A stretch of 64,000 nt of DNA from Pseudomonas mandelii (GCF_900106065.1 NZ_LT629796.1:2640001-2704000), one strand, 5' to 3'. Counted from the stretch's first letter, positions 1-9,183 are shown. Made by a program: numbers and translations. Notes: generated by a model not told the origin, from the letters alone.

Positions 1-93
1 GGCACGCCAGTGGGCGTTGGCCCGCTGAATGTCGGTGATGAACTGGTGATCGAACTGTCCGGCGCGAGCAGTTTCACCAGCAGCGTCCGTTAA
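1..93 (+). CDS. 3' end of a fumarylacetoacetate hydrolase (FAH) family protein, partial
   Basis: An open frame enters from the left edge and stops with TAA at 91-93. Its last 30 residues begin GTPVGVGPLNVGDELVIEL, which matches the end of FAH-family hydrolases and isomerases, where a G-T-P-x-G-V-G-P motif is followed by a G-D-x-V/L-x-V-E-I strand. The catalytic part lies outside the window, so the substrate cannot be named. The call rests on this short tail alone. Confidence 0.55.
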   Translation, partial: GTPVGVGPLNVGDELVIELSGASSFTSSVR

Positions 94-112
94 CCCAAAC
101 ACCGCAAAACCC

Positions 113-200
113 GGTAGGCGTGAGCCTGCTCGCGATACCGGCCTGTCATTCGACATCTCTGTTGACTGACACGCCCTCATCGCGAGCAGGCTCGCTCCGA
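113..200. repeat. REP pair (inverted)
   Basis: Two inverted arms, GTAGGCGTGAGCCTGCTCGCGAT and ATCGCGAGCAGGCTCGCTC, face each other about 45 bases apart, downstream of the FAH-like gene. This is the Pseudomonas REP/REPIN arrangement. The rest of the gap to 347 shows nothing else I can support. Confidence 0.85.
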
Positions 201-347
201 CATCGGTTTGTGGTGGCCCGCAGAAGGGCAATCCCGCCATTTCCCGTTTTTTTCACATCTTGTCTGGATAATTCCGCGGATTCCGGCGTCTGAGCCGGTC
301 CCAATTGTGCTATTACCCGTAGCCTGAATTTCTGGAACGCATCCTGA

Positions 348-1277
348 ATGGCCACCCGACCGCTGCCCACTGTCAAAACTGCCCGCCGCTCGCGCTTTGT
401 CATGCGTTGGTATTCCTGGCTTTTGCTGGTGGCCGTCGCCGTTTATGGCCTCGCCTTTGCGATGCATTGGGACGATCGCGGTGTGCTCTGGCTGCATGAG
501 CGTTTTGAAAGCCCGGCCGAGCGTCAGGAAAGTATCTGGCTACCGGATTACCGCGCAGTGATCGACGCCAAGCTGCTGCCGGGCATGGAGAAGGACGAAG
601 CGTCGGACCTGGCTTACAACCCGCACACCAAAACCCTGTTTTCGGTCATGGGCAAAAACCCGTTCCTCGTTGAGCTGACCTTGCAAGGCGATGTCCTGCG
701 CAAGATGCCGCTGGTGGGCTGGAGCAACCCTGAAGGCCTGACCATGATGGGCAATGGTCTGCTGGCCATCGTCGATGAGCGTGAGCATATGCTCTCCATC
801 GTCAAGGTCGATGCCGACACGCGTGAACTGAACATCACCAACTTCCCTAAATACGACCTCGGCCCTTCGAAAGACCAGAACAAGGCCTTCGAAGCCATCG
901 TCTATGACCCGCGCAATCAGCAAATCCTCCTGGGTGAGGAGCGTCCGCCTGCGCTGTTCAGCTGGAAAAGCGACGGCAGCCAGACCCTCAAGGGCGACAA
1001 GCAGAAACTCGCCAATGACGAACTGGACATCCGCAACCTCTCGGGACTGGCCATCGACCCGCGTACAGGCCACACCCTGGTGCTGTCCGCCGATTCCCAC
1101 TTGTTGCTGGAACTGGACGAGAAGGGCGAGCAGGTCAGCTTCATGACCTTGCTGGGCGGCTTCAACGGCTTGAAGAAGACCATTCCGCGCGCCGAAGGCG
1201 TGACCATGGACGAGGCGGGCACGCTGTACATGGTGAGTGAGCCGAACCTGTTCTACCGTTTCGAAAAGCAGAAATAG
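348..1277 (+). CDS. SdiA-regulated domain (YjiK-like) membrane-anchored beta-propeller protein, copy 1
   Basis: 309 residues. A basic N-terminus is followed by one membrane segment (about residues 20-40, WYSWLLLVAVAVYGLAFAM). After it comes a periplasmic part resembling the SdiA-regulated/YjiK family, which is predicted to form a beta-propeller: repeated blocks read like D-L-A-Y-N-P-x-T-K-T-L-F and G-L-A-I-D-P-R-T-G-H. The C-terminus, G-V-T-M-D-E-A-G-T-L-Y-M-V-S-E-P-N-L-F-Y, recurs almost unchanged in the next gene, so the two are tandem paralogs. The family has no settled biochemical role; its name comes from regulation of an E. coli homolog by the quorum receptor SdiA. Start ATG 348 keeps the whole membrane segment; the next in-frame Met, at 402, would cut into its basic flank. 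Confidence 0.8.
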   Translation: MATRPLPTVKTARRSRFVMRWYSWLLLVAVAVYGLAFAMHWDDRGVLWLHERFESPAERQESIWLPDYRAVIDAKLLPGMEKDEASDLAYNPHTKTLFSVMGKNPFLVELTLQGDVLRKMPLVGWSNPEGLTMMGNGLLAIVDEREHMLSIVKVDADTRELNITNFPKYDLGPSKDQNKAFEAIVYDPRNQQILLGEERPPALFSWKSDGSQTLKGDKQKLANDELDIRNLSGLAIDPRTGHTLVLSADSHLLLELDEKGEQVSFMTLLGGFNGLKKTIPRAEGVTMDEAGTLYMVSEPNLFYRFEKQK

Positions 1278-1382
1278 GCGCTCAGAATCCAGGCGTTGTG
1301 GTCAAAGGCAACTGGCCATTAAGCTTGAATTCATACAGGCGTGATATTTCATCCGCCTGTTTCTGTTTCCGAGCCCGCCTGA

Positions 1383-2300
1383 ATGCGCCGACTTGCCCGT
1401 CCCAAACCCCTTATTTTGATCCTGACAGTCATTGCACTGGTCGCGCTGATTGCGGTTGGCCAATACATGCGTCTGTTCGAGCGCGCCTGGTTCAACCTGC
1501 ACACCCTCTGGCAACCTTTAAGCAGCGAGTCCATCGGCCTGGATCAATACCGGGTGGAGCTCGAAGCCCGGGTCATTGACGGGCTGAACGACGACGTGTC
1601 GGCGCTGACCTTCGATCCGGTGCGCAAAAGCCTGTTTACCGTCACCAACAAAAACGCCGAGCTGATCGAACTGTCGCTGGACGGGCGGATCGTCCGACGT
1701 ATTTCGCTGGTCGGCTTCGGTGATCCGGAGGCGGTGGAGTTCATCAGCGCCGACACATACGTGATCACCGATGAACGCCAGCAGCGGCTGATCAAGATTC
1801 ATCTGGATAAGGACACGACGTTCCTCGACGCGGCGGACGCCGAGCAGATGACCCTCGGCGTGCACATGAGCGGCAACAAGGGTTTCGAAGGCCTGGCTTA
1901 CGATTCGGTGGGCAAGCGCCTGTTCGTCGCCAAGGAGCGCGACCCGATGCTGATCTACGAAGTGCAGGGCTTCCCACATTACAACCCGGAGAAATCCTAC
2001 GCGGTGCATGTGGTCAACAACCCCAAGCGCGATGCCGGGATGTTCGTGCGAGACCTGTCGAGCCTGCAATACGACGAGCGCAGCGGCCATTTGCTGGCGC
2101 TGTCCGACGAGTCGCGGCTGATTCTGGAACTGGATGTGGACGGGCGACCGCTGAGCACCATGTCGCTGAGCAAGGGGCGACAGGGGTTGCAGAAGACCGT
2201 GCCGCAAGCGGAAGGCATCGCCATGGATGACGATGGCACGATGTACCTGGTGAGCGAGCCGAACCTGTTCTACGTCTTCAAAAAACCAGCGCAGAACTAA
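1383..2300 (+). CDS. SdiA-regulated domain (YjiK-like) membrane-anchored beta-propeller protein, copy 2
   Basis: 305 residues, same architecture as the gene 105 bp upstream: basic start (MRRLARPKP), one membrane helix (about residues 10-28), then a propeller-like periplasmic domain. Shared landmarks include F-D-P-V-R-K-S-L-F, N-K-G-F-E-G-L-A-Y-D and the closing E-G-I-A-M-D-D-D-G-T-M-Y-L-V-S-E-P-N-L-F. The two start contexts are alike too (CCTGAATGGCC and CCTGAATGCGC), supporting both start choices. The pair probably arose by tandem duplication and may be co-transcribed. The function is unknown; a lactonase-like or signal-binding role would be speculation. Confidence 0.8.
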   Translation: MRRLARPKPLILILTVIALVALIAVGQYMRLFERAWFNLHTLWQPLSSESIGLDQYRVELEARVIDGLNDDVSALTFDPVRKSLFTVTNKNAELIELSLDGRIVRRISLVGFGDPEAVEFISADTYVITDERQQRLIKIHLDKDTTFLDAADAEQMTLGVHMSGNKGFEGLAYDSVGKRLFVAKERDPMLIYEVQGFPHYNPEKSYAVHVVNNPKRDAGMFVRDLSSLQYDERSGHLLALSDESRLILELDVDGRPLSTMSLSKGRQGLQKTVPQAEGIAMDDDGTMYLVSEPNLFYVFKKPAQN

Positions 2301-2320
2301 CAAACACCGCAAAACCTATT

Positions 2321-2410
2321 GTAGGAGCGAAGCTTGCTCGCGAAGAGGCCGTAACAATCGACAGAGATGTTGAATGTGACGGCCTCTTCGCGAGCAAGCT
2401 TCGCTCCTAC
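2321..2410. repeat. REP pair (inverted) with conserved core
   Basis: GTAGGAGCGAAGCTTGCTCG...CGCGAGCAAGCTTCGCTCCTAC, arms nearly perfect. The spacer contains TGTTGAATGTGACGG, a phrase also found in the pairs near 3.2, 61.9 and 62.9 kb (one base differs in two of them). It lies between the convergent SdiA-type gene and rpiA, where it may also act as a terminator. Confidence 0.92.
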
Positions 2411-2423
2411 TGGGAGTGCGGGG

Positions 2424-3095
2424 TCAGGCCTTGAGGGTTTTCACGCCTTCGCTAGTGCCCAGCAGCAGCAAATCCGCCGGACGCGCCGCGAACAAACCAT
2501 TGGTGACCACGCCCACAATGGCGTTGATCTGCGCCTCCAGCTCCACCGGGTTGGTGATCTGCATGTTGAACACGTCGAGGATGATGTTGCCGTTGTCGGT
2601 CAACACGCCTTCACGGTAGACCGGGTCGCCGCCGAGCTTCACCAGCTCGCGGGCCACATGGCTGCGGGCCATCGGGATCACTTCGACCGGCAGCGGGAAC
2701 GCGCCGAGCACCGGCACCAGTTTGCTGGCGTCGGCGATGCAGATGAAGGTCTTGGCCACGGCCGCGACAATTTTCTCGCGAGTCAGGGCCGCGCCGCCGC
2801 CCTTGATCAAGTTCAGGTGCTCGTCGCTTTCATCGGCGCCGTCGACATAAAACTCCAGGTCGCTGACGGTGTTCAGCTCATACACCGGAATGCCGTGGCC
2901 CTTGAGGCGAGCGGCGGTGGCTTCGGAGCTGGCGACCGCGCCGTCAAACGCGCCTTTGTGCTTGGCCAGGGCGTCGATGAAGCAGTTGGCGGTGGAGCCG
3001 GTGCCGACCCCGACAATGCTCTTGTCGTCGAGTTTTGGGAGGATGAAGTCGACGGCGGCCTGAGCCACTGCCTGTTTGAGTTGATCCTGGGTCAT
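2424..3095 (-). CDS. rpiA: Ribose-5-phosphate isomerase A
   Basis: 223 residues from the ATG at 3095. Catalyses ribose-5-phosphate/ribulose-5-phosphate interconversion in the non-oxidative pentose phosphate pathway, in the cytosol. Family landmarks are present: [10 protein letters not shown] near the N-terminus (phosphate loop), D-G-A-D-E, and [11 protein letters not shown] with the catalytic-region lysine. The frame stays open upstream to 3164, but [14 protein letters not shown] matches the usual RpiA start and a GGAG lies just upstream, so the longer version was rejected. The length is normal. It is convergent with the SdiA-type pair and divergent from ilvA, an order familiar in Pseudomonas. 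Confidence 0.97.
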   Translation of the reverse strand: MTQDQLKQAVAQAAVDFILPKLDDKSIVGVGTGSTANCFIDALAKHKGAFDGAVASSEATAARLKGHGIPVYELNTVSDLEFYVDGADESDEHLNLIKGGGAALTREKIVAAVAKTFICIADASKLVPVLGAFPLPVEVIPMARSHVARELVKLGGDPVYREGVLTDNGNIILDVFNMQITNPVELEAQINAIVGVVTNGLFAARPADLLLLGTSEGVKTLKA

Positions 3096-3194
3096 GCGGG
3101 CTCCGAGGTGCCGAAGGAGGGAACGAAAGGCCAGCATTATAGGCTTCGGGGCAGGGAAGGTCATTGCCCGATTGGCGGGCCACGACCGTTACTT

Positions 3195-3284
3195 GTAGGA
3201 GCGAGGCTTGCCCGCGAAAGCGATCGTACCGCCAACATTTATGTTGGATGTGACGGCCTCTTCGCGGGCAAGCCTCGCTCCCAC
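3195..3284. repeat. REP pair (inverted) with conserved core
   Basis: GTAGGAGCGAGGCTTGCCCG arm at the left and CGGGCAAGCCTCGCTCCCAC at the right; spacer TGTTGGATGTGACGG. It sits between the divergent rpiA and ilvA genes. The remaining about 110 bases up to ilvA presumably hold its promoter, which I could not pin down. Confidence 0.92.
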
Positions 3285-3396
3285 AGGTTCATGATCCCTT
3301 CCATGGACGGTAAAACCACCTGTTTAGTGTGGTCGTCCGGCCGAAAGCCGGGTTAGACTCCTTGGCCCTGCCCAACCCGCTCAGTGATGCTTTCCG

Positions 3397-4911
3397 ATGC
3401 TCGAACAGTACGTCAAAAAGATCCTCACCTCGCGCGTTTATGACGTTGCCGTAGAAACCCCGTTGCAGACTGCTCGCCAGCTCTCCGAGCGGCTGGGCAA
3501 TTCCATTTGGCTCAAGCGTGAAGACTTGCAGCCGGTGTTCTCGTTCAAGATTCGCGGCGCCTACAACAAGTTGACGCAGTTGAGCGATGAAGAGCGCGCT
3601 CGCGGTGTGGTCACCGCCTCGGCGGGCAACCACGCGCAGGGCCTGGCCCTGGCGGCAAAAGTGCTGGGCGTGAAAGCCACCATCGTCATGCCCAAGACCA
3701 CCCCGGAAATCAAGGTCGAAGGCGTGCGCTCCCGTGGCGGCAAAGTCGTGCTGCACGGCGATTCGTTCCCGGAAGCCCTGGCCTACTCGCTCAAACTGGT
3801 CGACGAAAAAGGCTACGTCTACATTCACCCTTACGACGATCCCCACACTATTGCCGGGCAGGGCACCGTGGCGATGGAGATTCTGCGCCAGCACCCCGGG
3901 CGTCTGGATGCGATCTTCGTTCCGGTGGGCGGCGGCGGGTTGATCGCCGGGATCGCTGCGTATGTGAAATACCTGCGCCCTGAAATCAAAATCATCGGCG
4001 TCGAACCGGACGATTCCAACTGCCTGCAAGCGGCCATGGCGGCCGGCGAGCGCGTGGTGCTGCCGACCGTGGGCCTGTTCGCCGATGGTGTCGCGGTGGC
4101 GCAGATCGGTCAGCACACCTTCGATATCTGCAAAGACTACGTCGATGAGGTGATCACCGTCAGCACCGACGAAATCTGCGCGGCGATCAAGGACATCTAC
4201 GACGATACCCGCTCGATCACCGAACCTGCCGGCGCCCTGGGCGTGGCCGGGATCAAGAAGTACGTCGAGCAACGCGGTGTCACCGGGCACACCTTTGTCG
4301 CCATCGATTCCGGCGCCAACGTCAACTTCGACCGCTTGCGCCACGTTGCCGAGCGCGCCGAGCTGGGCGAGGGCCGCGAAGCCATCATCGCCGTGACCAT
4401 TCCCGAGAAACCGGGCAGCTTCAAGGCGTTCTGCGAAGCCATCGGCAAGCGCCAGATCACCGAATTCAACTACCGCTACAACACTGGCAGCGAAGCGCAT
4501 ATCTTCGTCGGCGTGCAGACGCATCCGGAAACCGACCCGCGCAGTGCGCTGATCGCCAGCCTCAGCGAGCAGGGTTTCCCGGTGCTGGACCTGACCGATA
4601 ACGAACTGGCCAAGTTGCACATACGTCACATGGTCGGTGGCCGCGCGGCCCAGGTCGTCGATGAAGTGGTGCTGCGCTTTGAATTCCCGGAACGTCCGGG
4701 TGCGCTGTTCAACTTCCTCAACAAGCTCGGCGGGCGCTGGAACATCTCGATGTTCCACTACCGCAACCACGGCGCGGCGGATGGCCGTGTGGTCGCGGGC
4801 CTGCAAGTGCCTCACGACGAACGTCATCTGGTTCCTGCGGCGCTTGAGGAAATCGGTTACCCGTACTGGGATGAAAGCGACAATCCGGCCTATCAGCTGT
4901 TTCTCGGCTGA
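3397..4911 (+). CDS. ilvA: Threonine dehydratase (deaminase), biosynthetic
   Basis: 504 residues, full length for biosynthetic IlvA. PLP-dependent conversion of threonine to 2-oxobutyrate and ammonia, the committed step to isoleucine. The PLP lysine is Lys51 in F-S-F-K-I-R-G-A-Y-N-K. A-S-A-G-N-H-A-Q-G and the glycine loop V-G-G-G-G-L-I-A-G follow. The C-terminal about 170 residues hold two ACT-like regulatory domains, each beginning with a phrase of the type I-P-E-K-P-G-S-F or F-P-E-R-P-G-A-L-F, the usual site of isoleucine/valine feedback. The second pathway gene, ilvD, is also in this window at about 30 kb but is not linked in an operon. Confidence 0.97.
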   Translation: MLEQYVKKILTSRVYDVAVETPLQTARQLSERLGNSIWLKREDLQPVFSFKIRGAYNKLTQLSDEERARGVVTASAGNHAQGLALAAKVLGVKATIVMPKTTPEIKVEGVRSRGGKVVLHGDSFPEALAYSLKLVDEKGYVYIHPYDDPHTIAGQGTVAMEILRQHPGRLDAIFVPVGGGGLIAGIAAYVKYLRPEIKIIGVEPDDSNCLQAAMAAGERVVLPTVGLFADGVAVAQIGQHTFDICKDYVDEVITVSTDEICAAIKDIYDDTRSITEPAGALGVAGIKKYVEQRGVTGHTFVAIDSGANVNFDRLRHVAERAELGEGREAIIAVTIPEKPGSFKAFCEAIGKRQITEFNYRYNTGSEAHIFVGVQTHPETDPRSALIASLSEQGFPVLDLTDNELAKLHIRHMVGGRAAQVVDEVVLRFEFPERPGALFNFLNKLGGRWNISMFHYRNHGAADGRVVAGLQVPHDERHLVPAALEEIGYPYWDESDNPAYQLFLG

Positions 4912-4950
4912 GCGGCTACGCTGATGGGCAGTCTCTAAGGAAGTCGAACA

Positions 4951-5376
4951 ATGGAAACGTTAACCGCCCTGAAAATGGCGCACACCGCGGCGACGGCAAT
5001 ATTGTTGGGTTGTGCGCTGGGCTTGGGGATATGGTTTTGGCAAACGCGGCGTCGTGGTGATGCGACTGCTGCAGCGCGCACGTTGCAACGGCCTCGGGTG
5101 TTCGTTTGGCTGTTGATGGGCCTGGCGCTGCTGAGCATGCCGTTCACCGGCTGGTGGATGGTGCATCTGGTGGGCTGGCCGTTGGGGCAGACGTGGTTGC
5201 TCGCGTCGAGTGTGCTTTACACCCTGGCAGCGTTGGGGTGGTTCTGGTTGTTGGTGCGGCTGAACAAGCTGCGTACTGCGCCGGGCGGCAGCGGCAAGTT
5301 CACCTTTGCTCTCGCGCTGTTCAGCTTTGTCTGCTTTATCGCCATTGCGGGGTTGATGGGCGCCAAGCCGGTTTAA
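4951..5376 (+). CDS. DUF2269-type four-helix inner-membrane protein
   Basis: 141 residues with about four hydrophobic segments (roughly 5-28, 52-72, 80-102, 115-138). The pattern fits the DUF2269 family: H-T-A-A-T-A-I-L-L-G near the start, P-F-T-G-W-W-M-V-H in the second loop. No catalytic residues are evident and the family has no established role. It follows ilvA by 39 bp with AAGGAAGTCGAACA ahead of the ATG, so it may be cotranscribed. The assignment is by pattern recall and would need a profile search. Confidence 0.65.
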   Translation: METLTALKMAHTAATAILLGCALGLGIWFWQTRRRGDATAAARTLQRPRVFVWLLMGLALLSMPFTGWWMVHLVGWPLGQTWLLASSVLYTLAALGWFWLLVRLNKLRTAPGGSGKFTFALALFSFVCFIAIAGLMGAKPV

Positions 5377-5396
5377 GGCTTGAAACCGAGGCGATC

Positions 5397-5490
5397 CCTT
5401 CGCGGGCAAGCCTCGCTCCTACAGGTGATGTGTCGAGTCTGTAGTCGGCTACCACCACAAATCCTGTAGGCGCGAGGCTTGCCCGCGAAA
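5397..5490. repeat. REP pair (divergent order)
   Basis: CGCGGGCAAGCCTCGCTCCTAC precedes TGTAGGCGCGAGGCTTGCCCGCGAAAG. Here the GCTCCTAC ends face inward, the opposite order to the pair at 2.3 kb. It lies between convergent genes. Confidence 0.9.
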
Positions 5491-5496
5491 GCAATT

Positions 5497-6153
5497 TCAG
5501 TCGCGCAACGAAATTACCGGCCAGCCACGCTGCTCGGCCTCGGCGCGCAAATTCGGATCAGGATCGACCGCCACCGGATTCGCCACTTGCTCCAGCAACG
5601 CAAAATCATTCATCGAGTCGCTGTAGAAATAGCTGTCTTCCAGCGAATGCCCGGTCTCTTCCAGCCAACGATTCAACCGCGTGACCTTGCCTTCGCGGAA
5701 GCACGGAACATCGGTGCTGCGCCCGGTATAACGGCCATCAACCATCTCGCATTCCGTGGCGATCAGAGTTTCAACCCCCAGACGCTGGGCAATCGGCCCG
5801 GTGACGAAACGGTTAGTCGCGGTGATGATCACCAATTTGTCGCCAGCCTCGCGGTGCTTGGCCAGCAAATCGATAGCCTTGGGCAGCACAATCGGCTCAA
5901 TGCAATCGCGCATGTAATCCAGGTGCCATTGATCCAGTGTGGCCATCTCGGTGCGGCCGAGGACTTCCAGGCAAAAGTTCAGATAAGCATCGTTATCCAG
6001 CTTGCCGGCCAGGTAATCCTGATAGAACTCGTCGTTGCGTGCCTTGTAGGCGACGGCATCGAGGAAGCCGCGCTCGCACAGGTAATCGCCCCAGGCGTGG
6101 TCACTGTCGCCGCCCAAAAGCGTGTTGTCCAAGTCGAATAAAGCCAGCCGCAT
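5497..6153 (-). CDS. HAD-superfamily (HAD-IB, SerB-like) phosphatase; candidate histidinol-phosphatase
   Basis: 218 residues. HAD motif I is F-D-L-D-N-T-L at residues 6-12 (nucleophile Asp7, acid/base Asp9). Motif II is the I-I-T-A-T-N region and motif IV is Y-F-Y-S-D-S-M-N-D. An all-helical cap lies between residues about 15 and 90, as in HAD-IB enzymes. It is divergent from rppH-ptsP, the position of PA0335 in P. aeruginosa. From memory, that HAD protein has been reported to supply the histidinol-phosphate phosphatase activity missing from Pseudomonas HisB; I cannot verify this here. A general phosphoserine-type phosphatase is the main alternative. Confidence 0.8.
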   Translation of the reverse strand: MRLALFDLDNTLLGGDSDHAWGDYLCERGFLDAVAYKARNDEFYQDYLAGKLDNDAYLNFCLEVLGRTEMATLDQWHLDYMRDCIEPIVLPKAIDLLAKHREAGDKLVIITATNRFVTGPIAQRLGVETLIATECEMVDGRYTGRSTDVPCFREGKVTRLNRWLEETGHSLEDSYFYSDSMNDFALLEQVANPVAVDPDPNLRAEAEQRGWPVISLRD

Positions 6154-6296
6154 TGCAGTTACTCGCTGAAAAGTCTGTAGAAAGGCGTCCAGAATACGGA
6201 CTTTTCACAAGAGTGCACATAAGGTAGGTCGGCTCGTTGCTGCCTTCACAACCTTTGTGGAACAATGCGGCGACATGCGTTTGCGAGGTTGTTGCC

Positions 6297-6776
6297 GTGA
6301 TCGACCCCGATGGTTTCCGCCCCAATGTCGGGATCATTCTCACGAATGATGCCGGACAGGTGCTATGGGCTCGCCGTATCAATCAAGATGCCTGGCAGTT
6401 TCCACAGGGCGGGATCAACCCCCAGGAGACGCCGGAAGACGCCTTGTACCGCGAGTTGAACGAAGAAGTGGGTCTTGAGCGCGAAGATGTTGAAATTCTC
6501 GCCTGCACCCGGGGCTGGTTGCGCTATCGTTTGCCGCAACGTCTGGTCAGAACACACAGCCAACCGCTGTGCATCGGCCAGAAACAGAAATGGTTTCTCC
6601 TGCGCCTGATCTCCAACGAGCAGCGGGTGCGGATGGATTTGACCGGTAAACCGGAGTTCGATGGCTGGCGCTGGGTCAGTTATTGGTATCCGTTGGGCCA
6701 GGTGGTGACATTCAAGCGCGAGGTGTATCGACGCGCTCTCAAAGAGCTTGCCCCGCGCCTTTTAACGCGCGACTGA
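6297..6776 (+). CDS. rppH: RNA pyrophosphohydrolase (Nudix)
   Basis: 159 residues from a GTG start at 6297. The frame stays open upstream, but residues after the GTG ([11 protein letters not shown]) match the conserved RppH N-terminus and the total equals the usual length. RppH removes pyrophosphate from mRNA 5' ends and so triggers RNase E-dependent decay. The Nudix box is seen as G-G-I-N-P-Q-E-T-P, then [12 protein letters not shown] (the R-E-x2-E-E core). ptsP follows after 22 bp, an arrangement conserved in gammaproteobacteria, so the two are likely one transcript. Confidence 0.96.
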   Translation: MIDPDGFRPNVGIILTNDAGQVLWARRINQDAWQFPQGGINPQETPEDALYRELNEEVGLEREDVEILACTRGWLRYRLPQRLVRTHSQPLCIGQKQKWFLLRLISNEQRVRMDLTGKPEFDGWRWVSYWYPLGQVVTFKREVYRRALKELAPRLLTRD

Positions 6777-6798
6777 CGACGGAGTTCGACCCCGAGCC

Positions 6799-9078
6799 AT
6801 GCTCAATACGCTGCGCAAGATCGTCCAGGAAGTTAACTCCGCCAAGGATCTCAAGGCGGCGTTGGGGATTATTGTGTTGCGCGTCAAAGAGGCCATGGGC
6901 AGCCAGGTCTGCTCGGTCTACCTGCTTGACCCCGAGACCAACCGCTTCGTGCTGATGGCGACCGAGGGCTTGAACAAGCGCTCGATCGGCAAAGTCAGCA
7001 TGGCACCCAACGAAGGTCTGGTTGGCCTGGTCGGCACGCGTGAAGAACCCCTGAACCTCGAAAACGCCGCGGATCACCCGCGCTACCGCTACTTCGCCGA
7101 AACGGGCGAGGAGCGCTACGCCTCCTTCCTCGGGGCGCCGATCATTCACCACCGCCGCGTCGTCGGCGTGTTGGTCATTCAGCAAAAAGAACGCCGCCAG
7201 TTCGATGAAGGTGAAGAAGCCTTCCTCGTGACCATGAGCGCGCAGCTCGCCGGCGTTATCGCCCACGCCGAAGCCACCGGTTCGATCCGTGGCCTGGGCC
7301 GTCAGGGCAAAGGCATTCAGGAAGCCAAGTTCGTCGGTGTACCGGGTTCGCCGGGTGCGGCGGTCGGGACCGCGGTGGTCATGCTGCCGCCGGCCGACCT
7401 GGACGTGGTGCCCGACAAGACCATCTCCGATATCGCCGCCGAACTCGGGCTGTTCAAGACCGCCATCGAAGGCGTTCGCGCCGACATGCGTGCCTTGTCC
7501 GCCAAATTGGCCTCGCAGCTGCGCCCCGAAGAGCGGGCCTTGTTCGACGTCTACCTGATGATGCTCGCCGACGAAGCGCTGGGCAACGAAGTGACCACGG
7601 TGATCAAGACCGGTCAGTGGGCCCAGGGTGCGTTGCGTCAGGTGGTCACGGAGCACGTCAACCGTTTCGAATTGATGGACGACGCGTACCTGCGTGAGCG
7701 AGCCTCGGACGTCAAGGACCTTGGCCGCCGTTTGCTCGCCTACTTGCAGGAAGAGCGTCAGCAGAATCTGGTCTATCCGGAAAAAACCATTCTGGTCAGC
7801 GAAGAACTGACGCCGGCCATGCTCGGCGAGGTGCCGGAAGGCACGCTGGTCGGTCTGGTCTCGGTCCTCGGTTCGGGTAACTCCCACGTCGCGATCCTCG
7901 CCCGGGCGATGGGCATACCGACGGTGATGGGCCTGGTCGACCTGCCCTATGCCAAGGTCGACGGCATCGAATTGATCGTCGATGGTAATCGCGGCGAGGT
8001 CTACACCAACCCCAGCGACGTGCTGCGCAAGCAGTTCGCCGAAGTGGTGGAAGAAGAGAAACAGCTGGCGCTGGGTCTGGACTCTTTGCGCGACTTGCCG
8101 TGCGTGACCCTCGATGGCCACCGCATGCCGCTGTGGGTCAACACCGGTCTGCTGGCGGACGTGGCGCGAGCGCAGAAGCGTGGTGCCGAAGGGGTCGGTC
8201 TGTACCGCACCGAAGTGCCGTTCATGATCAACCAGAGGTTCCCGAGCGAAAAGGAGCAGCTGGCGATCTACCGCGAGCAACTCGCCGCGTTCCATCCGCA
8301 ACCGGTCACCATGCGTAGCCTGGACATCGGCGGCGACAAGTCGCTGTCGTACTTCCCGATCAAGGAAGACAACCCGTTCCTCGGCTGGCGCGGCATTCGC
8401 GTTACCCTCGACCACCCGGAAATCTTCCTGGTGCAGACCCGCGCCATGCTCAAGGCCAGCGAAGGCTTGAACAACCTGCGGATTCTGCTGCCGATGATCT
8501 CCGGCACCCATGAACTCGAAGAAGCCCTGCACCTGATTCACCGGGCATGGGGCGAAGTCCGCGACGAAGGCACCGACGTGCCAATGCCGCCGATTGGCGT
8601 GATGATCGAGATTCCGGCGGCGGTGTATCAGACCAAGGAACTGGCGCGGCAGGTGGACTTCCTGTCGGTCGGCTCCAACGACCTGACTCAATACCTGCTC
8701 GCGGTGGACCGGAACAACCCGCGTGTAGCCGACCTTTACGACTATCTGCACCCGGCGGTGCTGCAAGCGTTGCAGAACGTGGTGCGTGATGCCCATGCCG
8801 AAGGCAAGCCTGTGAGCATTTGCGGCGAGATGGCCGGTGACCCGGCGGCGGCGGTGCTGTTGATGGCGATGGGCTTCGACAGCCTGTCGATGAACGCCAC
8901 CAACCTGCCGAAAGTGAAGTGGATGCTGCGTCAGATCAACCTGAGCAAGGCCCAGGAATTGCTGGCTGAACTGATGACCATCGACAACCCGCAAGTGATC
9001 CACAGCTCGCTGCAATTGGCGCTGAAAAACCTTGGGTTGGCGCGGATGGTCAATCCGGCTTCGGTCAAAACCCTCTGA
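6799..9078 (+). CDS. ptsP: Phosphoenolpyruvate-protein phosphotransferase with GAF domain (nitrogen PTS Enzyme I)
   Basis: 759 residues. An N-terminal GAF domain (about 1-150, with V-C-S-V-Y-L-L-D) is followed by the HPr-binding helical domain, the phosphohistidine domain (His363 in G-S-G-N-S-H-V-A-I-L-A-R-A-M-G) and a C-terminal PEP-binding barrel. The barrel carries G-L-Y-R-T-E-V-P-F, F-L-S-V-G-S-N-D-L-T-Q-Y and C-G-E-M-A-G-D. Enzyme I-Ntr starts the phosphorelay to NPr and PtsN, linking glutamine sensing through GAF to potassium, polymer and virulence control. It is cytosolic and probably translated from the rppH message. Confidence 0.97.
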   Translation: MLNTLRKIVQEVNSAKDLKAALGIIVLRVKEAMGSQVCSVYLLDPETNRFVLMATEGLNKRSIGKVSMAPNEGLVGLVGTREEPLNLENAADHPRYRYFAETGEERYASFLGAPIIHHRRVVGVLVIQQKERRQFDEGEEAFLVTMSAQLAGVIAHAEATGSIRGLGRQGKGIQEAKFVGVPGSPGAAVGTAVVMLPPADLDVVPDKTISDIAAELGLFKTAIEGVRADMRALSAKLASQLRPEERALFDVYLMMLADEALGNEVTTVIKTGQWAQGALRQVVTEHVNRFELMDDAYLRERASDVKDLGRRLLAYLQEERQQNLVYPEKTILVSEELTPAMLGEVPEGTLVGLVSVLGSGNSHVAILARAMGIPTVMGLVDLPYAKVDGIELIVDGNRGEVYTNPSDVLRKQFAEVVEEEKQLALGLDSLRDLPCVTLDGHRMPLWVNTGLLADVARAQKRGAEGVGLYRTEVPFMINQRFPSEKEQLAIYREQLAAFHPQPVTMRSLDIGGDKSLSYFPIKEDNPFLGWRGIRVTLDHPEIFLVQTRAMLKASEGLNNLRILLPMISGTHELEEALHLIHRAWGEVRDEGTDVPMPPIGVMIEIPAAVYQTKELARQVDFLSVGSNDLTQYLLAVDRNNPRVADLYDYLHPAVLQALQNVVRDAHAEGKPVSICGEMAGDPAAAVLLMAMGFDSLSMNATNLPKVKWMLRQINLSKAQELLAELMTIDNPQVIHSSLQLALKNLGLARMVNPASVKTL

Positions 9079-9091
9079 AAGGCTGATGGCC

Positions 9092-9160
9092 CCTTCGCGG
9101 GCAAGCCTCGCTCCTACAGGGATTACCTGACCCTTGTAGGAGCGAGGCTTGCCCGCGAAG
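9092..9160. repeat. REP pair (divergent order)
   Basis: CCTTCGCGGGCAAGCCTCGC and GTAGGAGCGAGGCTTGCCCG arms, separated by about 15 bases, between the convergent ptsP and the NRDE gene. Confidence 0.92.
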
Positions 9161-9183
9161 ACGTCCTCGAACACTCCAAAAAT

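Noticed and set aside
6739..9174. Very long open frame (over 800 codons) opposite ptsP
   Set aside because: It mirrors the third-position G+C of ptsP, has no recognisable domain or ribosome site, and the sense-strand product is a certain PtsP.
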